Both the position numbers and the translations under genes were made by a program. Below, one piece after another: positions 16,778 to 25,024 of a stretch of DNA of 64,000 bases (position 1 is the first letter of the stretch; the number at the start of each line of letters is the position of its first letter). The notes beneath the pieces are model-generated. The model was not told where the DNA came from and made no database searches. It saw only the letters and a program-made list of their open reading frames with translations. The stretch covers positions 4,640,501 through 4,704,500 of the forward strand of contig NZ_CP112874.1 in assembly GCF_029910235.1 (NCBI RefSeq). The letters are read 5' to 3'. This stretch comes from Pseudanabaena galeata CCNP1313. GTDB lineage: Bacteria > Cyanobacteriota > Cyanobacteriia > Pseudanabaenales > Pseudanabaenaceae.

Positions 16778-17764
16778 ATGAACAATAGCAATGAAGTATG
16801 TGATGTTTTAGGCATAGACATCAGTAAAGCCAAGTTTGATGTTGCCCTAATTCAAGACAACGCCAAGATTAAGAACAAAGTATTTAACAATAATCCCGAA
16901 GGATTTGTCGAACTACAAGAATGGCTAAACATTCAAAGTGTAAAAAATTTACATAGCTGTATGGAAGCCACCAGCACTTATGGCAATGCCTTAGCCCGAT
17001 TCTTAGTAGCCGCAGGGTACAAAGTAAGTATCGTCAATCCATCACGTCCCAAAGCCTTTGGCAAGAGCGAGTTAAGTCGTACAAAGACAGACCGTGCTGA
17101 TGCCAAAGTTATTGCTAGATTTTGTGCTGCCTTAAAGCCTGCTGCTTGGACACCACCAGCATTAGAAATTGAGCAACTCCAAGCATTAGTACATCGTTTA
17201 GATAGCTTAACCGCCATGCAGCAACAAGAGCAAAATCGTCTTGCTACGGCTGATCCAATTTTGGTTGAAGCAATTAACACCCACATTGACTTCCTCAAGG
17301 AGCAAATTGAGATGACCAAAAAATTGATCCGTCAGCACTTTGATCAACATCCTCATTTGAAATCGCAACGGGATTTGTTGACTTCCATTCCAGGTATTGC
17401 TGAATTGACTGCAACTGTATTACTGGCGGAAATTCGGGATATTTCTGCTTTTGATACGGCTGATCAATTAGCCGCTTTTGCGGGTTTAACTCCGCGTGAA
17501 TTCTCTTCTGGCTCTTCGATTCATGGCAAACCGCGCTTGTCAAAAATTGGTAATTCACGTTTGCGTAAAGCTTTGTTTATGCCTGCGATTGTTGCTCGTC
17601 GTTATAATTCGCCGATTGTCGCTTTCTGCGATCGCCTTACTGCTAAGGGTAAGTCCAAAATGTCCGTCATTGGTGCTGTAATGCACAAGCTGTTACGACA
17701 GGTCTTTGGTGTTCTCAAGTCTCAGCGTTCTTTCGATCCTAATTTTGTTAAAATTCCCTCTTGA
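16778..17764 (+). CDS. IS110-family transposase (DEDD recombinase)
   Basis: A 328-residue transposase. The N-terminal RuvC-like DEDD domain starts DVLGIDISKAKFDVALI (first catalytic Asp in GID); further acidic residues lie in CMEATSTYG and KTDRADAKVIARF. The C-terminal Transposase_20 part has LTSIPGIAELTATVLLAEI, AFAGLTPREFSSGSS and the Ser-bearing GNSRLRKALFMPA segment. Members use an RNA-guided, hairpin-free recombination that leaves no terminal inverted repeats. The gene looks intact. It sits at the broken end of the tandem repeat array, which suggests the array was its target. The exact ends of the element were not found. Confidence 0.93.
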   Translation: MNNSNEVCDVLGIDISKAKFDVALIQDNAKIKNKVFNNNPEGFVELQEWLNIQSVKNLHSCMEATSTYGNALARFLVAAGYKVSIVNPSRPKAFGKSELSRTKTDRADAKVIARFCAALKPAAWTPPALEIEQLQALVHRLDSLTAMQQQEQNRLATADPILVEAINTHIDFLKEQIEMTKKLIRQHFDQHPHLKSQRDLLTSIPGIAELTATVLLAEIRDISAFDTADQLAAFAGLTPREFSSGSSIHGKPRLSKIGNSRLRKALFMPAIVARRYNSPIVAFCDRLTAKGKSKMSVIGAVMHKLLRQVFGVLKSQRSFDPNFVKIPS

Positions 17765-17891
17765 CTTTTTGGTACTCAAGACAGTATCTACAAGATCTAA
17801 AATTTACAGGTAGGGGCAATCCCCCCGTGGTTGCCCTGCTTCTCTACCAGCATGAGATTCATCATCTGAGTTCCACGTAACATCAGTTACC

Positions 17892-17975
17892 GATCAAACG
17901 AACCAAGAAGATTTTTGAAAGTGTTGCAAAGCAACACTTTCAAAAATCTTCTTGGTTTGGATTTAAGCGCTTAGC
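17892..17975. repeat. Hairpin element family A, copy 3
   Basis: Stem 17903-17955 is perfect (25 bp) around AAA, flanked by AAACGAA and AAGCGCTTAGCGTTGTAAAT. A smaller C/G hairpin (GGGGCAA...TTGCCC) lies just upstream at 17811-17839. Confidence 0.8.
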
Positions 17976-17984
17976 GTTGTAAAT

Positions 17985-18407
17985 TTAACGTTCCCAGCGA
18001 AACTTGCGATCGCTTTCTTGGATCGCTAAGTCGTTAATGCTAGCAAAGCGGCGCATCATCAATCCATTTTCTGCAAATTCCCAATTTTCATTACCGTAGG
18101 CACGATACCAATTACCTGCTTCGTCATGATATTCATACTCAAATCGCACCGCAATGCGATTATTCATAAAACACCAAAGTTCTTTTCTCAATCGGTAATC
18201 TAGTTCTCTTGCCCATTTGCGTTTGAGAAATTCTCTAATCTCATCGCGCCCATTTACAAATTCATTACGATTGCGCCATTCAGAATCTTCGGTATAGGCA
18301 AGGGCAACGCGATCTGGCTCACGAGTATTCCAAGCATTTTCCGCAGCTTGGATTTTGGCTTTGGCGGTTTCTAGGGTAAATGGAGGAAGAGGTGGTTTAG
18401 TTTCCAT
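17985..18407 (-). CDS. DUF1348 / NTF2-like (SnoaL-type) protein
   Basis: A 140-residue single-domain protein of the DUF1348 family. Typical segments are [46 protein letters not shown] and a final half rich in aromatic beta strands ([28 protein letters not shown]). The fold is a cone-like pocket used by varied enzymes and binding proteins; no substrate is known to me. The gene is flanked by two family-A hairpins, so it is a single-gene unit. Family call firm, function unknown. Confidence 0.88.
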   Translation of the reverse strand: METKPPLPPFTLETAKAKIQAAENAWNTREPDRVALAYTEDSEWRNRNEFVNGRDEIREFLKRKWARELDYRLRKELWCFMNNRIAVRFEYEYHDEAGNWYRAYGNENWEFAENGLMMRRFASINDLAIQESDRKFRWER

Positions 18408-18437
18408 AGTTTTTAGGATTTAGGTAATAGTTAATTT

Positions 18438-18530
18438 ACAGCGCTTTGCGCTCAAATTCAAATCAAGAAAATTTTTAAAAGCATTGCTTTGCAATGCTTT
18501 TAAAAATTTTCTTGAGATTCGCTTGCTCGG
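18438..18530. repeat. Hairpin element family A, copy 4 (reverse orientation)
   Basis: Stem 18463-18515 perfect around TTT; left flank ACAGCGCTTTGCGCTCAAA, right flank GATTCGCTTGCTCGG. Its right part provides the last codons of the phosphatase gene. Confidence 0.8.
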
Positions 18531-19069
18531 AAGTTACTGTAATTAGAGGCGATCGCATTTTCAATAAACTTCTGCCAAATAACATTGGGTTCCCAGACAG
18601 TTTTCATGGCTGAATATGCTTCTGACGCAGGGACTCCCATCTTCAAATGACGATAGAGATACATAAATGCAGATACGCGCATATTCATCGCACAATGAAC
18701 AAAAATCGGTTTGTCTTTGTGATTGTCCATCACATCGCAAAACTGATTAAAGTCTGCCATGGTCGGATGATCCCAAACTACGGGGATGTTAATGTAATTC
18801 ATTCCCAAACTAGTTGCGATCACTTGTTCCTCTGGCAGAGCATTAGAAGCATTTGGCGGTGCTAAATTGAGAATAGTCTTATATCCTGCTTGACTAATTA
18901 AAGTCAGTTCTGTGGCGGTTGGTTGACCACTTGTAGCTAACTTGTCCGAGATATATCGGTAGTTTAGGATATCCTCAATTCCTTTTTTAGGACTAAGACG
19001 CGATCGCACTATCTGCCATACCGAGCGACCATATAGAACGATGTTAGACAGAATACTTTGTGTTTTCAT
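18500..19069 (-). CDS. Protein tyrosine phosphatase-like protein (DUF442/Blh type)
   Basis: About 189 residues from the ATG at 19069 (MKTQSILS); the frame extends to 19126, but that extension adds a Phe/Gly-rich stretch and overlaps a hairpin. RYISDKLATSGQPTATELTLISQAGYKTILNL is the classic start of this phosphatase group. The P-loop reads VHCAMNMRVSAF, a C-x4-R spacing as in DUF442 proteins rather than C-x5-R of classical tyrosine phosphatases. D in VVWDHPT may be the general acid. The last ten codons are read from a family-A hairpin, so the C-terminus has been rewritten by the insertion. Confidence 0.78.
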   Translation of the reverse strand: MKTQSILSNIVLYGRSVWQIVRSRLSPKKGIEDILNYRYISDKLATSGQPTATELTLISQAGYKTILNLAPPNASNALPEEQVIATSLGMNYINIPVVWDHPTMADFNQFCDVMDNHKDKPIFVHCAMNMRVSAFMYLYRHLKMGVPASEAYSAMKTVWEPNVIWQKFIENAIASNYSNFRASESQENF

Positions 19070-19083
19070 ATTTTGAAAATAGA

Positions 19084-19190
19084 GAATTACTCCCTTCCCA
19101 CCAAAGAAATATACATCAAAAACCAAGAATTATACGTTGCGGCGCGAAGCGCCGCAACGTATAATTCTTCACTGGGAAGGGAGTAACTCA
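19084..19190. repeat. Long nested palindrome (hairpin B-like core)
   Basis: Inner stem 19126-19170 (AAGAATTATACGTTGCGGCG core) is perfect; outer arms GAATTACTCCCTTCCCA and TGGGAAGGGAGTAACTC also pair with little loss. It lies directly upstream of the phosphatase start and overlaps its alternative 5' extension. Confidence 0.75.
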
Positions 19191-19276
19191 AGTATGGCTA
19201 TAGGTAAGATGCGTAACTCAAACGTCCAACTTTTGTCCAAATTTGGCGTAAATTAGGCAACCATCTAAATTCAGCC

Positions 19277-20050
19277 TTAAGCAAACCAACTTTTAATAAA
19301 AAAGTACAGCGTCATCGCGGAACCAACACCAATCACAAAGCGCTTTACTACTATGGGGGCAATCTTTTGAACATAGTAAGCACTGAGATAACCTCCAATA
19401 GAAGCACCGATCGCTGCGATCGCCCCTTCCTGCCAAAGAATCACCCCCGCGTGGACAAAAGGAATAACGATTACTGCATTGATACAACTGGTGAGCATGA
19501 CCTTATAAGCATTCATGCGATGGATATTGGTCATCCCCATCAGCGCAAAGGTTGCCAAAAATAAAATTCCCATCCCGCCCCCAAAAAAGCCTCCATACAC
19601 AGCCACAACTAATTGCAAGATCGTAATGAAGACTGTTCGCAATTCTCGGAGCTTCGCAAATCGAGATTGCTGCTGCTCAACCCATAGCGTCATTTTATTG
19701 CTAAAGGCAAAAGCTAATGTTGCTGTCAATAATAGGTAAGGTAAAACTTGTAAAAAAGTTGCCGATGGCGTTCTGAGAAGCAAAATTGCTCCTGCTAGCC
19801 CCCCAATTACCCCCAATATACATACTTGAATGAGCGATCGCTTATCTTGATCAAATTCGCGACGATAGGCCCCCGCACTGGCTAATGTCCCTGGCAGCAA
19901 AGCGATCGCATTGGTAGCATTCGCAGTTATGGGCGGAATGCCAACAAACATGAGCACAGGAAACAAAATAAAACTGCCTCCCCCAGCAATGCCATTGATC
20001 CCACCCGCCAATAGCGCCGCCCCAAAAATCAGTAAATATTGCACATTCAT
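19277..20050 (-). CDS. TSUP (TauE/SafE) family membrane transporter
   Basis: A 257-residue membrane protein with about eight helices and the repeated family motif: AGGINGIAGGGSFILFPVLMFVGIPPITANATNA in the first half and VYGGFFGGGMGILFL in the second. TSUP proteins export sulfite, organosulfonates or related anions across the inner membrane; which one here is unknown. Single gene, ATG at 20050, no clear operon partners. A B-type hairpin lies in its upstream region. Confidence 0.9.
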   Translation of the reverse strand: MNVQYLLIFGAALLAGGINGIAGGGSFILFPVLMFVGIPPITANATNAIALLPGTLASAGAYRREFDQDKRSLIQVCILGVIGGLAGAILLLRTPSATFLQVLPYLLLTATLAFAFSNKMTLWVEQQQSRFAKLRELRTVFITILQLVVAVYGGFFGGGMGILFLATFALMGMTNIHRMNAYKVMLTSCINAVIVIPFVHAGVILWQEGAIAAIGASIGGYLSAYYVQKIAPIVVKRFVIGVGSAMTLYFFIKSWFA

Positions 20051-20151
20051 GTTTAAAACCCTTACTGGGTTTGGTTCTTACTTCACAAACCTCAGTAAAC
20101 TCTATATAGCAGTTATTCAGTCTATAGCAATGTAAGTGTTGCTTAGAACAT

Positions 20152-20206
20152 AAACCCAAAAAGATGAGTGGCGGCGCTTCGCGCCGTCACTCATCTTTTT
20201 GGGTTT
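20152..20206. repeat. Hairpin element family B
   Basis: Stem starts AAACCCAAAAAGATGAGTGG and closes on GGCGGCGCTTCGCGCC; one mismatch near the core. The following 20207-20517 holds no gene I can support and should contain the serA promoter. Confidence 0.8.
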
Positions 20207-20517
20207 GATTTGTCCTAGCTATCTTTTGCGTTGTTATGGAGAAGTACGGGTTTGTTTTCTCGCCAAAGGTAGAGAAACAGACCTTTGTACCTCGCTTGGT
20301 TGAAAAGCGCTATAGATTGATAGCAACTCCAAGGTGTCTGAAACGTGGGAGCGTTCATTTTTGCTTTAATATTATTAATGTAAGCAATTATTGTCGTCTT
20401 AGTGTGTCTAAGCTGCGCGATATCTAGCGTTTATCTTGCATTGATTCAAGGGCGTTTAGGATTTAGAGCGTAGCCGCAAACCCTCCGCTATAGGCACTGG
20501 TACATTTTTTAATCGTT

Positions 20518-22101
20518 ATGCCCAAAGTTCTCGTTTCTGACCCCATCGATCAAGTTGGTATCGATATCCTTTCTCAGGTCGCCACCGTTGACGTAAAAAC
20601 CACCCTTAGTCCCGAAGAACTGCTCCAAGTTCTCCCTGAATACGACGCGATCATGATTCGCTCTGGTACAAAGCTCACCAAAGAAGCTGTTGAAGCTGGT
20701 AAAAACCTCAAAATCATCGGTCGTGCTGGTGTTGGGGTCGATAATGTAGATGTGCCAACCGCTACCCGCATGGGCATCGTGGTTGTCAATTCTCCTGAAG
20801 GCAATACGATCGCGGCGGCTGAGCATACTCTGGCGATGATGATGTCGCTATCGCGTTTTATACCTGCCGCTAACGCATCCCTCAAAGGTGGTAAGTGGGA
20901 TCGCAAGAGTTTTACTGGCGTTGAAGTATACAAGAAAACCCTCGGTATTCTTGGTTTAGGCAAAATTGGCTCTCACGTTGCTACTGTTGCCAAGTCTCTG
21001 GGAATGCGGATTCTCGCCTATGACCCATTCTTGACCGCAGAGCGTGCTGAGAAATTAGGTGTCCATCTGGTTGAGCTAGAAATTTTGCTGCGTGAAGCTG
21101 ATTACATCACGTTGCATTTACCCAAAACTAAAGAAACTGCACATTTGATTAATGCCGATCGCATTGCAATCATGAAAGATGGCGTGAGAATCATCAACTG
21201 CGCTAGAGGCGGGATTATTGATGAAGTAGCGATCGCTGAAGCGATCAAGAGTGGTAAAGTCGGCGGCATCGCCCTTGATGTATTTGAAAATGAGCCTCTC
21301 GAAGCTGATTCTGGTTTACGCGAACTCGGCGCAAACGTAATCTTGACACCTCACCTTGGCGCATCCACCGAAGAAGCTCAAACCAATGTAGCCGTCGATG
21401 TTGCCGAACAAATCCGTGATGTCTTGCTCGGATTACCTGCGCGATCGGCGGTGAATATCCCTGGATTGCGTCCCGATGTATGGCAAAAACTCAAGCCTTA
21501 CCTGCAACTTGCCGAAATGCTGGGCAATCTGGTTGGTCAACTGGCTGGTGGTCGTGTCGATACTCTGAATGTCAAGCTCCAAGGTGAAATCGCTAACAGC
21601 GAAAGTCAACCAATTGTCGTGGCTGCGCTCAAAGGTTTGCTCTCTCCTGCTCTGCGCGAACGAGTTAACTTTGTCAATGCCAGCATCGAGGCTAAAGAAC
21701 GTGGTATTCACGTTACCGAAACTCGCGATCCTTCTGTAGAGGATTACAGTGGCTCGATTCACTTGACGGCTCATGGTAGCCAAGGCGAACAGTCAGTAAC
21801 TGGTGCATTGCTCGGCAAGTCTGAAATTCGGATTACCAGCATCAATGAGTTTCCGATCAACGTTGCACCAACTCACTATATGTTGTTGACTCTGCATCGT
21901 GATATGCCAGGGATTATCGGTAGAATTGGCTCGTTGCTTGGTAACTTCAATGTGAACATTGCCAGTATGCAAGTTGGTCGTCGCATGGTGCGCGGTGAAG
22001 CAGTCATGGTTTTGAATATTGACGATCCTTTGCCTAGCGGTTTGCTTGATGAAATCGTGCATATTCAAGGTGTCACCGATGCCTTTGTGGTGAAGCTATA
22101 G
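20518..22101 (+). CDS. serA: D-3-phosphoglycerate dehydrogenase
   Basis: A 527-residue enzyme making 3-phosphohydroxypyruvate, the first step of serine synthesis. N-terminal substrate and NAD domains contain IMIRSGTKLT, GRAGVGVDNVD, the Rossmann loop LGLGKIGSHVA and the active-site region INCARGGIIDE, with VILTPHLGAST (catalytic His). The intervening ASB domain (about 320-450) and a C-terminal ACT domain (HRDMPGIIGRIGSLLGNFNVNIASMQVGR) make this the long form, in which the ACT domain can bind serine for feedback control. ATG at 20518. Full length for the family. Confidence 0.96.
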   Translation: MPKVLVSDPIDQVGIDILSQVATVDVKTTLSPEELLQVLPEYDAIMIRSGTKLTKEAVEAGKNLKIIGRAGVGVDNVDVPTATRMGIVVVNSPEGNTIAAAEHTLAMMMSLSRFIPAANASLKGGKWDRKSFTGVEVYKKTLGILGLGKIGSHVATVAKSLGMRILAYDPFLTAERAEKLGVHLVELEILLREADYITLHLPKTKETAHLINADRIAIMKDGVRIINCARGGIIDEVAIAEAIKSGKVGGIALDVFENEPLEADSGLRELGANVILTPHLGASTEEAQTNVAVDVAEQIRDVLLGLPARSAVNIPGLRPDVWQKLKPYLQLAEMLGNLVGQLAGGRVDTLNVKLQGEIANSESQPIVVAALKGLLSPALRERVNFVNASIEAKERGIHVTETRDPSVEDYSGSIHLTAHGSQGEQSVTGALLGKSEIRITSINEFPINVAPTHYMLLTLHRDMPGIIGRIGSLLGNFNVNIASMQVGRRMVRGEAVMVLNIDDPLPSGLLDEIVHIQGVTDAFVVKL

Positions 22102-22103
22102 TT

Positions 22104-22137
22104 TAGATGGTGACGCAATGCGTTACCATCTAAACGA
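22104..22137 (+). terminator. Hairpin after serA
   Basis: GTTTAGATGGTGACGCA pairs with TGCGTTACCATCTAAAC (one G-T pair) right behind the serA stop; likely ends that transcript. No clean T-run. Confidence 0.6.
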
Positions 22138-22156
22138 AGTTTAGTGGATAAGCATT

Positions 22157-22303
22157 ATGACAACTTCAAAACCATATATTCCTTCAGAAAAGTATCGTCA
22201 AATGTTGGTGCGTGATGGCGATCGCCGTTTTCAAGAATGGCATAACAGCTTTCTCAGTTACCAACAGGCTTATCTCGAAGATATGAATAAGCGTAAAAAA
22301 TAA
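22157..22303 (+). CDS. Small basic protein, 48 residues
   Basis: A short frame (MTTSKPYIPSEKYRQMLV... ending DMNKRKK) between serA and prmC, with its own terminator immediately after the stop. It is hydrophilic, rich in Tyr, Arg and Gln, with no membrane segment. The close fit of stop and terminator, and HIP1-style codon use like its neighbours, argue that it is a real gene. I do not recognise the family. Confidence 0.55.
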   Translation: MTTSKPYIPSEKYRQMLVRDGDRRFQEWHNSFLSYQQAYLEDMNKRKK

Positions 22304-22334
22304 ACAAAAGGCTCGCATTGCGAGCCTTTTGTTT
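22304..22334 (+). terminator. Intrinsic terminator before prmC
   Basis: ACAAAAGGCTCGC / GCGAGCCTTTTGT around ATT, T-rich end. The prmC ribosome site (GGGAGG) follows at once. Confidence 0.85.
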
Positions 22335-22347
22335 GGGAGGATTAATT

Positions 22348-23214
22348 ATGACTTTTTGGGCGTGGTACGATCGCAGTTTTTTATCAGCAAAACAATATGA
22401 TGTACCTGTATATGAGCTTGATTGGCTAGTTTTACGGCTAACTTGCTTAGACAAATTGGACTTAAGATTACGATCGCCTAATATCTCGCAAAAAATTACA
22501 CCTGAATTATTAACTAAACTCGATCAACTTTGGCAAAAAAGATTAAGCGATCGCGTTCCTGTACAGTACCTAACAGGATCAGTAACATGGCGCAATTTAG
22601 AATTGCAGGTTTCTCCTGCCGTATTAATTCCGCGTCCTGAAACCGAATTAATAATTGATATTATTGCTGAGAATTGCCAAGATCCTATTTATCAAAATGG
22701 TATTTGGGTAGATTTAGGGACTGGTAGCGGCGCGATCGCGATCGCTTTAGCACAGCAATTTCCGCAAGCAGAAATTCATGCAGTTGATTGCAGTCAAGCT
22801 GCTTTAGAAATCGCCAAAATTAATGCTAGTAAGAATTATCAGCAAATCCATTTTCATCACGGCAGTTGGTTTGAGCCATTAGCTAAATTAAATTTACAAA
22901 ACCAAATTGCGGGAGTTATTTCAAATCCGCCTTATATACCTAGTATTGAAGTTTTAAATTTGCAACCAGAAGTAACCAATCATGAGCCACATTTAGCTCT
23001 AGATGGTGGTGAAGATGGACTTGTGGCAATTCGGGAGTTAGTTAATACTGCACCACAATATTTAATTTTAGGCGGATTTTGGATTGTGGAACTAATGGCG
23101 GGACAAGCAGAAATAGTGCGATCGCTGTTACAGGCAAATGGCAGCTATACCAATATCCAAATACACCAAGATTACGCAGCGATCGAGCGCTTTGTATCAG
23201 CAAATAAAAAATAG
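22348..23214 (+). CDS. prmC: Release factor glutamine methyltransferase PrmC (HemK)
   Basis: A 288-residue SAM-dependent enzyme that methylates the Gln of the GGQ motif in release factors. An N-terminal helical domain is followed by PVQYLTGSVTWRNLELQV and LIPRPETELI (family signatures), SAM motif I VDLGTGSGAIAIALA, and the catalytic SNPPYIP. Start chosen at the ATG at 22348, eight bases after GGGAGG; the frame extends upstream into the preceding terminator, so the longer version is unlikely. Confidence 0.94.
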   Translation: MTFWAWYDRSFLSAKQYDVPVYELDWLVLRLTCLDKLDLRLRSPNISQKITPELLTKLDQLWQKRLSDRVPVQYLTGSVTWRNLELQVSPAVLIPRPETELIIDIIAENCQDPIYQNGIWVDLGTGSGAIAIALAQQFPQAEIHAVDCSQAALEIAKINASKNYQQIHFHHGSWFEPLAKLNLQNQIAGVISNPPYIPSIEVLNLQPEVTNHEPHLALDGGEDGLVAIRELVNTAPQYLILGGFWIVELMAGQAEIVRSLLQANGSYTNIQIHQDYAAIERFVSANKK

Positions 23215-23237
23215 AAATATGATTTGGGATTAAAGAA

Positions 23238-23350
23238 ACGTCAGTTCGACGAAAGCGAAGAATGGTAAGAATCGCTTGGAGATTCTTACCATTCTTCGCC
23301 ATTTGCGGCGTGCGAAGCACGCCGCAAATGGCTATATCGAACTCACCTTA
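23238..23350. repeat. Double-hairpin MITE-like element, family C copy 1
   Basis: Two adjacent perfect stems (GAAGAATGGTAAGAATC... and GCCATTTGCGGCGTGCGAAG...) inside short terminal inverted repeats (ACGTCAGTTCGA / TCGAACTCACCT). A second copy with compensating stem differences lies at 35564-35675. Confidence 0.8.
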
Positions 23351-23385
23351 AAGTAGTGTAGATAAACTTTGCTATAGGATAAATC

Positions 23386-23440
23386 AAAATGCAAGAATTT
23401 ATTAGTGGTGCAACGCGCCACCAATCAATTCTTGCGTTTT
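23386..23440. repeat. Hairpin, family B-like
   Basis: AAAATGCAAGAATT...GGTGGCG core pairing with CGCCACCAATCAATTCTTGCGTTTT with a few mismatches. Remaining sequence 23441-23536 shows no gene. Confidence 0.6.
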
Positions 23441-23536
23441 ATTACACTCAGTGACAGCTATAAAAACTTAGTGAAGCGGAGGTTTTAAAAGTTTATCTAG
23501 TTTTTCTTTCAGCGCAATGTGTTGTGTTTGGAGTTG

Positions 23537-24028
23537 TTAAGGTGTCTGTTGGTAAGCAGCGTTAGATATTACAGGAATCTCAGCATATTTTCCCATCGCA
23601 CATTGAAATACTGAATATAAAAATGCTGCTACTATTCCTAAGAAGGTAACATTTAAAATAATTTCCAATATAAAGTATAAAAATGATATTTGCCCTAGAA
23701 GTTTTACTATCACAGTGATAAGGATAACAATAATATCTAGTAATAAAGCTTGGATAGAATTGAAACGAATAAAATGTTTGATTTTATAGTTTCTAACAAC
23801 AAAAATAAATACACTAAACCAAACAACAAGACGAATAGAAATAAAATCAATAATTGAAGTGGATAAAATCTCTTCTATTTTGAGGATTGGGAAGAATATT
23901 GTCTCTAAAATAGGGATTTGTGTAAACAGAGATACTCTTCCAAATAAAACTACTGATGCGATCGGTAATAGATAGGGTAAGCTTGAATAAAGCCTATCTA
24001 AAGCGTCAACTGAACTACGTCGTGCCAT
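23537..24028 (-). CDS. Tic20-family membrane protein, divergent copy
   Basis: A 163-residue protein with four predicted membrane helices. The start SSVDALDRLYSSLPYLLPIASVVLFG and the segment HFIRFNSIQALLLDIIV match the Tic20/Ycf60 pattern and align end to end with the gene just upstream. It is richer in Ile and A/T than that paralogue and lacks its Gly/Pro-rich loops, so it is a diverged duplicate. Cyanobacterial Tic20 homologues are relatives of the chloroplast import channel; their bacterial role is unclear. Confidence 0.8.
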   Translation of the reverse strand: MARRSSVDALDRLYSSLPYLLPIASVVLFGRVSLFTQIPILETIFFPILKIEEILSTSIIDFISIRLVVWFSVFIFVVRNYKIKHFIRFNSIQALLLDIIVILITVIVKLLGQISFLYFILEIILNVTFLGIVAAFLYSVFQCAMGKYAEIPVISNAAYQQTP

Positions 24029-24107
24029 AAATCTCTATTGATTTTCAAATTATTTTTAAACTGTCTAAAGATCACTAGGTCTCATAAAATCTATGCCTAG
24101 ATTAGTT

Positions 24108-24617
24108 TTATAACTCGCACTGAAATGAGGCTGCTTGTGAAAGAGTAGGAATGTCAGAATATTCACCTTTGACACTTTGATAAATGGCATAGCCAGCTAT
24201 TAGAGTTGTACCAATAAAAATGGTATTGGCGATGGTGGCGCTGATCACAGATGGCAATCCATTGCTAGACAACTGTTGGACTACTTGAAATACAAGTTGA
24301 GCAATAAATAATACTATTTGCATTAGCAAAGCTTGCATTGTGTTGAATCGAACAAAATGAGGAACACGAGCATCTCTCACCACCAAAAAGAATAACCCCA
24401 TAAACAGGAAAAATTCGCCTGTCAACCCAAGCACAGGTACTAGAGGAAATGCTAAAACATTTCCATACAGCCAAATAAACGGGAAAAAGGGAAGTACGAG
24501 AATTGGGAATTGCTGAAACAAGGTCGCCCCATAGATTACACCCGCCGATATGGGCAGTAGGTAAGGCAAGCAACTATAAAAGCGGTGCAGAGGTGTTACA
24601 GATTGCTGCCATGTCAT
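24108..24617 (-). CDS. Tic20-family membrane protein
   Basis: A 169-residue, four-helix membrane protein with the family signatures LHRFYSCLPYLLPISAGVIYG, VPHFVRFNTMQALLMQIV and a Tyr-rich C-terminal helix (AGYAIYQSVKGEYSDIP). It is the first gene of a tandem Tic20 pair, 79 bp before the second, divergent from chlH. Likely a thylakoid or plasma membrane protein; molecular role unknown in bacteria. Confidence 0.88.
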   Translation of the reverse strand: MTWQQSVTPLHRFYSCLPYLLPISAGVIYGATLFQQFPILVLPFFPFIWLYGNVLAFPLVPVLGLTGEFFLFMGLFFLVVRDARVPHFVRFNTMQALLMQIVLFIAQLVFQVVQQLSSNGLPSVISATIANTIFIGTTLIAGYAIYQSVKGEYSDIPTLSQAASFQCEL

Positions 24618-24656
24618 AACTATGTTCTCTAAATTCTTTGTTGTTATTTGATTTAT

Positions 24657-24741
24657 AGCAATCCTAATTCATTTGTGGGATACAGTTTGAGAGAGTGCGT
24701 CCCTTTGGGGCGCACTCTCTCAAACTACTTAGGATTGCTTA
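24657..24741. repeat. Long hairpin in the chlH upstream region
   Basis: Outer arms AGCAATCCTAA / TTAGGATTGCT and inner arms AGTTTGAGAGAGTGCG / CGCACTCTCTCAAACT with a GTCCCTTTGGGG centre. The rest of the chlH leader (24742-25024) is AT-rich without a recognisable riboswitch. Confidence 0.75.
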
Positions 24742-25024
24742 TGGATTCGATTTTAGCTCAAGTTCTTTAAAGAGATTTAAAAAATATTTACATTTCTTTG
24801 TCACAAATGCTGCAAAATGTAACGAAATGTAAACAAATCAATTTAAAATTATTGCATTTATTGCCCAAAATCAACCATAGCAATGCTTGTCTGGTATTAA
24901 ATAGTGAATAGGTATAAATCTTTAATTGCTAATTGTTACTGAACGTAACAGTTTTAGCAACACTATAACCAAACGCAATACATAACATTCTAAAAAAATC
25001 AGGACAGTAATTTAAGGAGACTGC

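Noticed and set aside
20236-20427. 63-codon plus-strand open frame upstream of serA
   Set aside because: No motif, no ribosome site, Cys- and Arg-rich composition untypical of the genome; probably chance.
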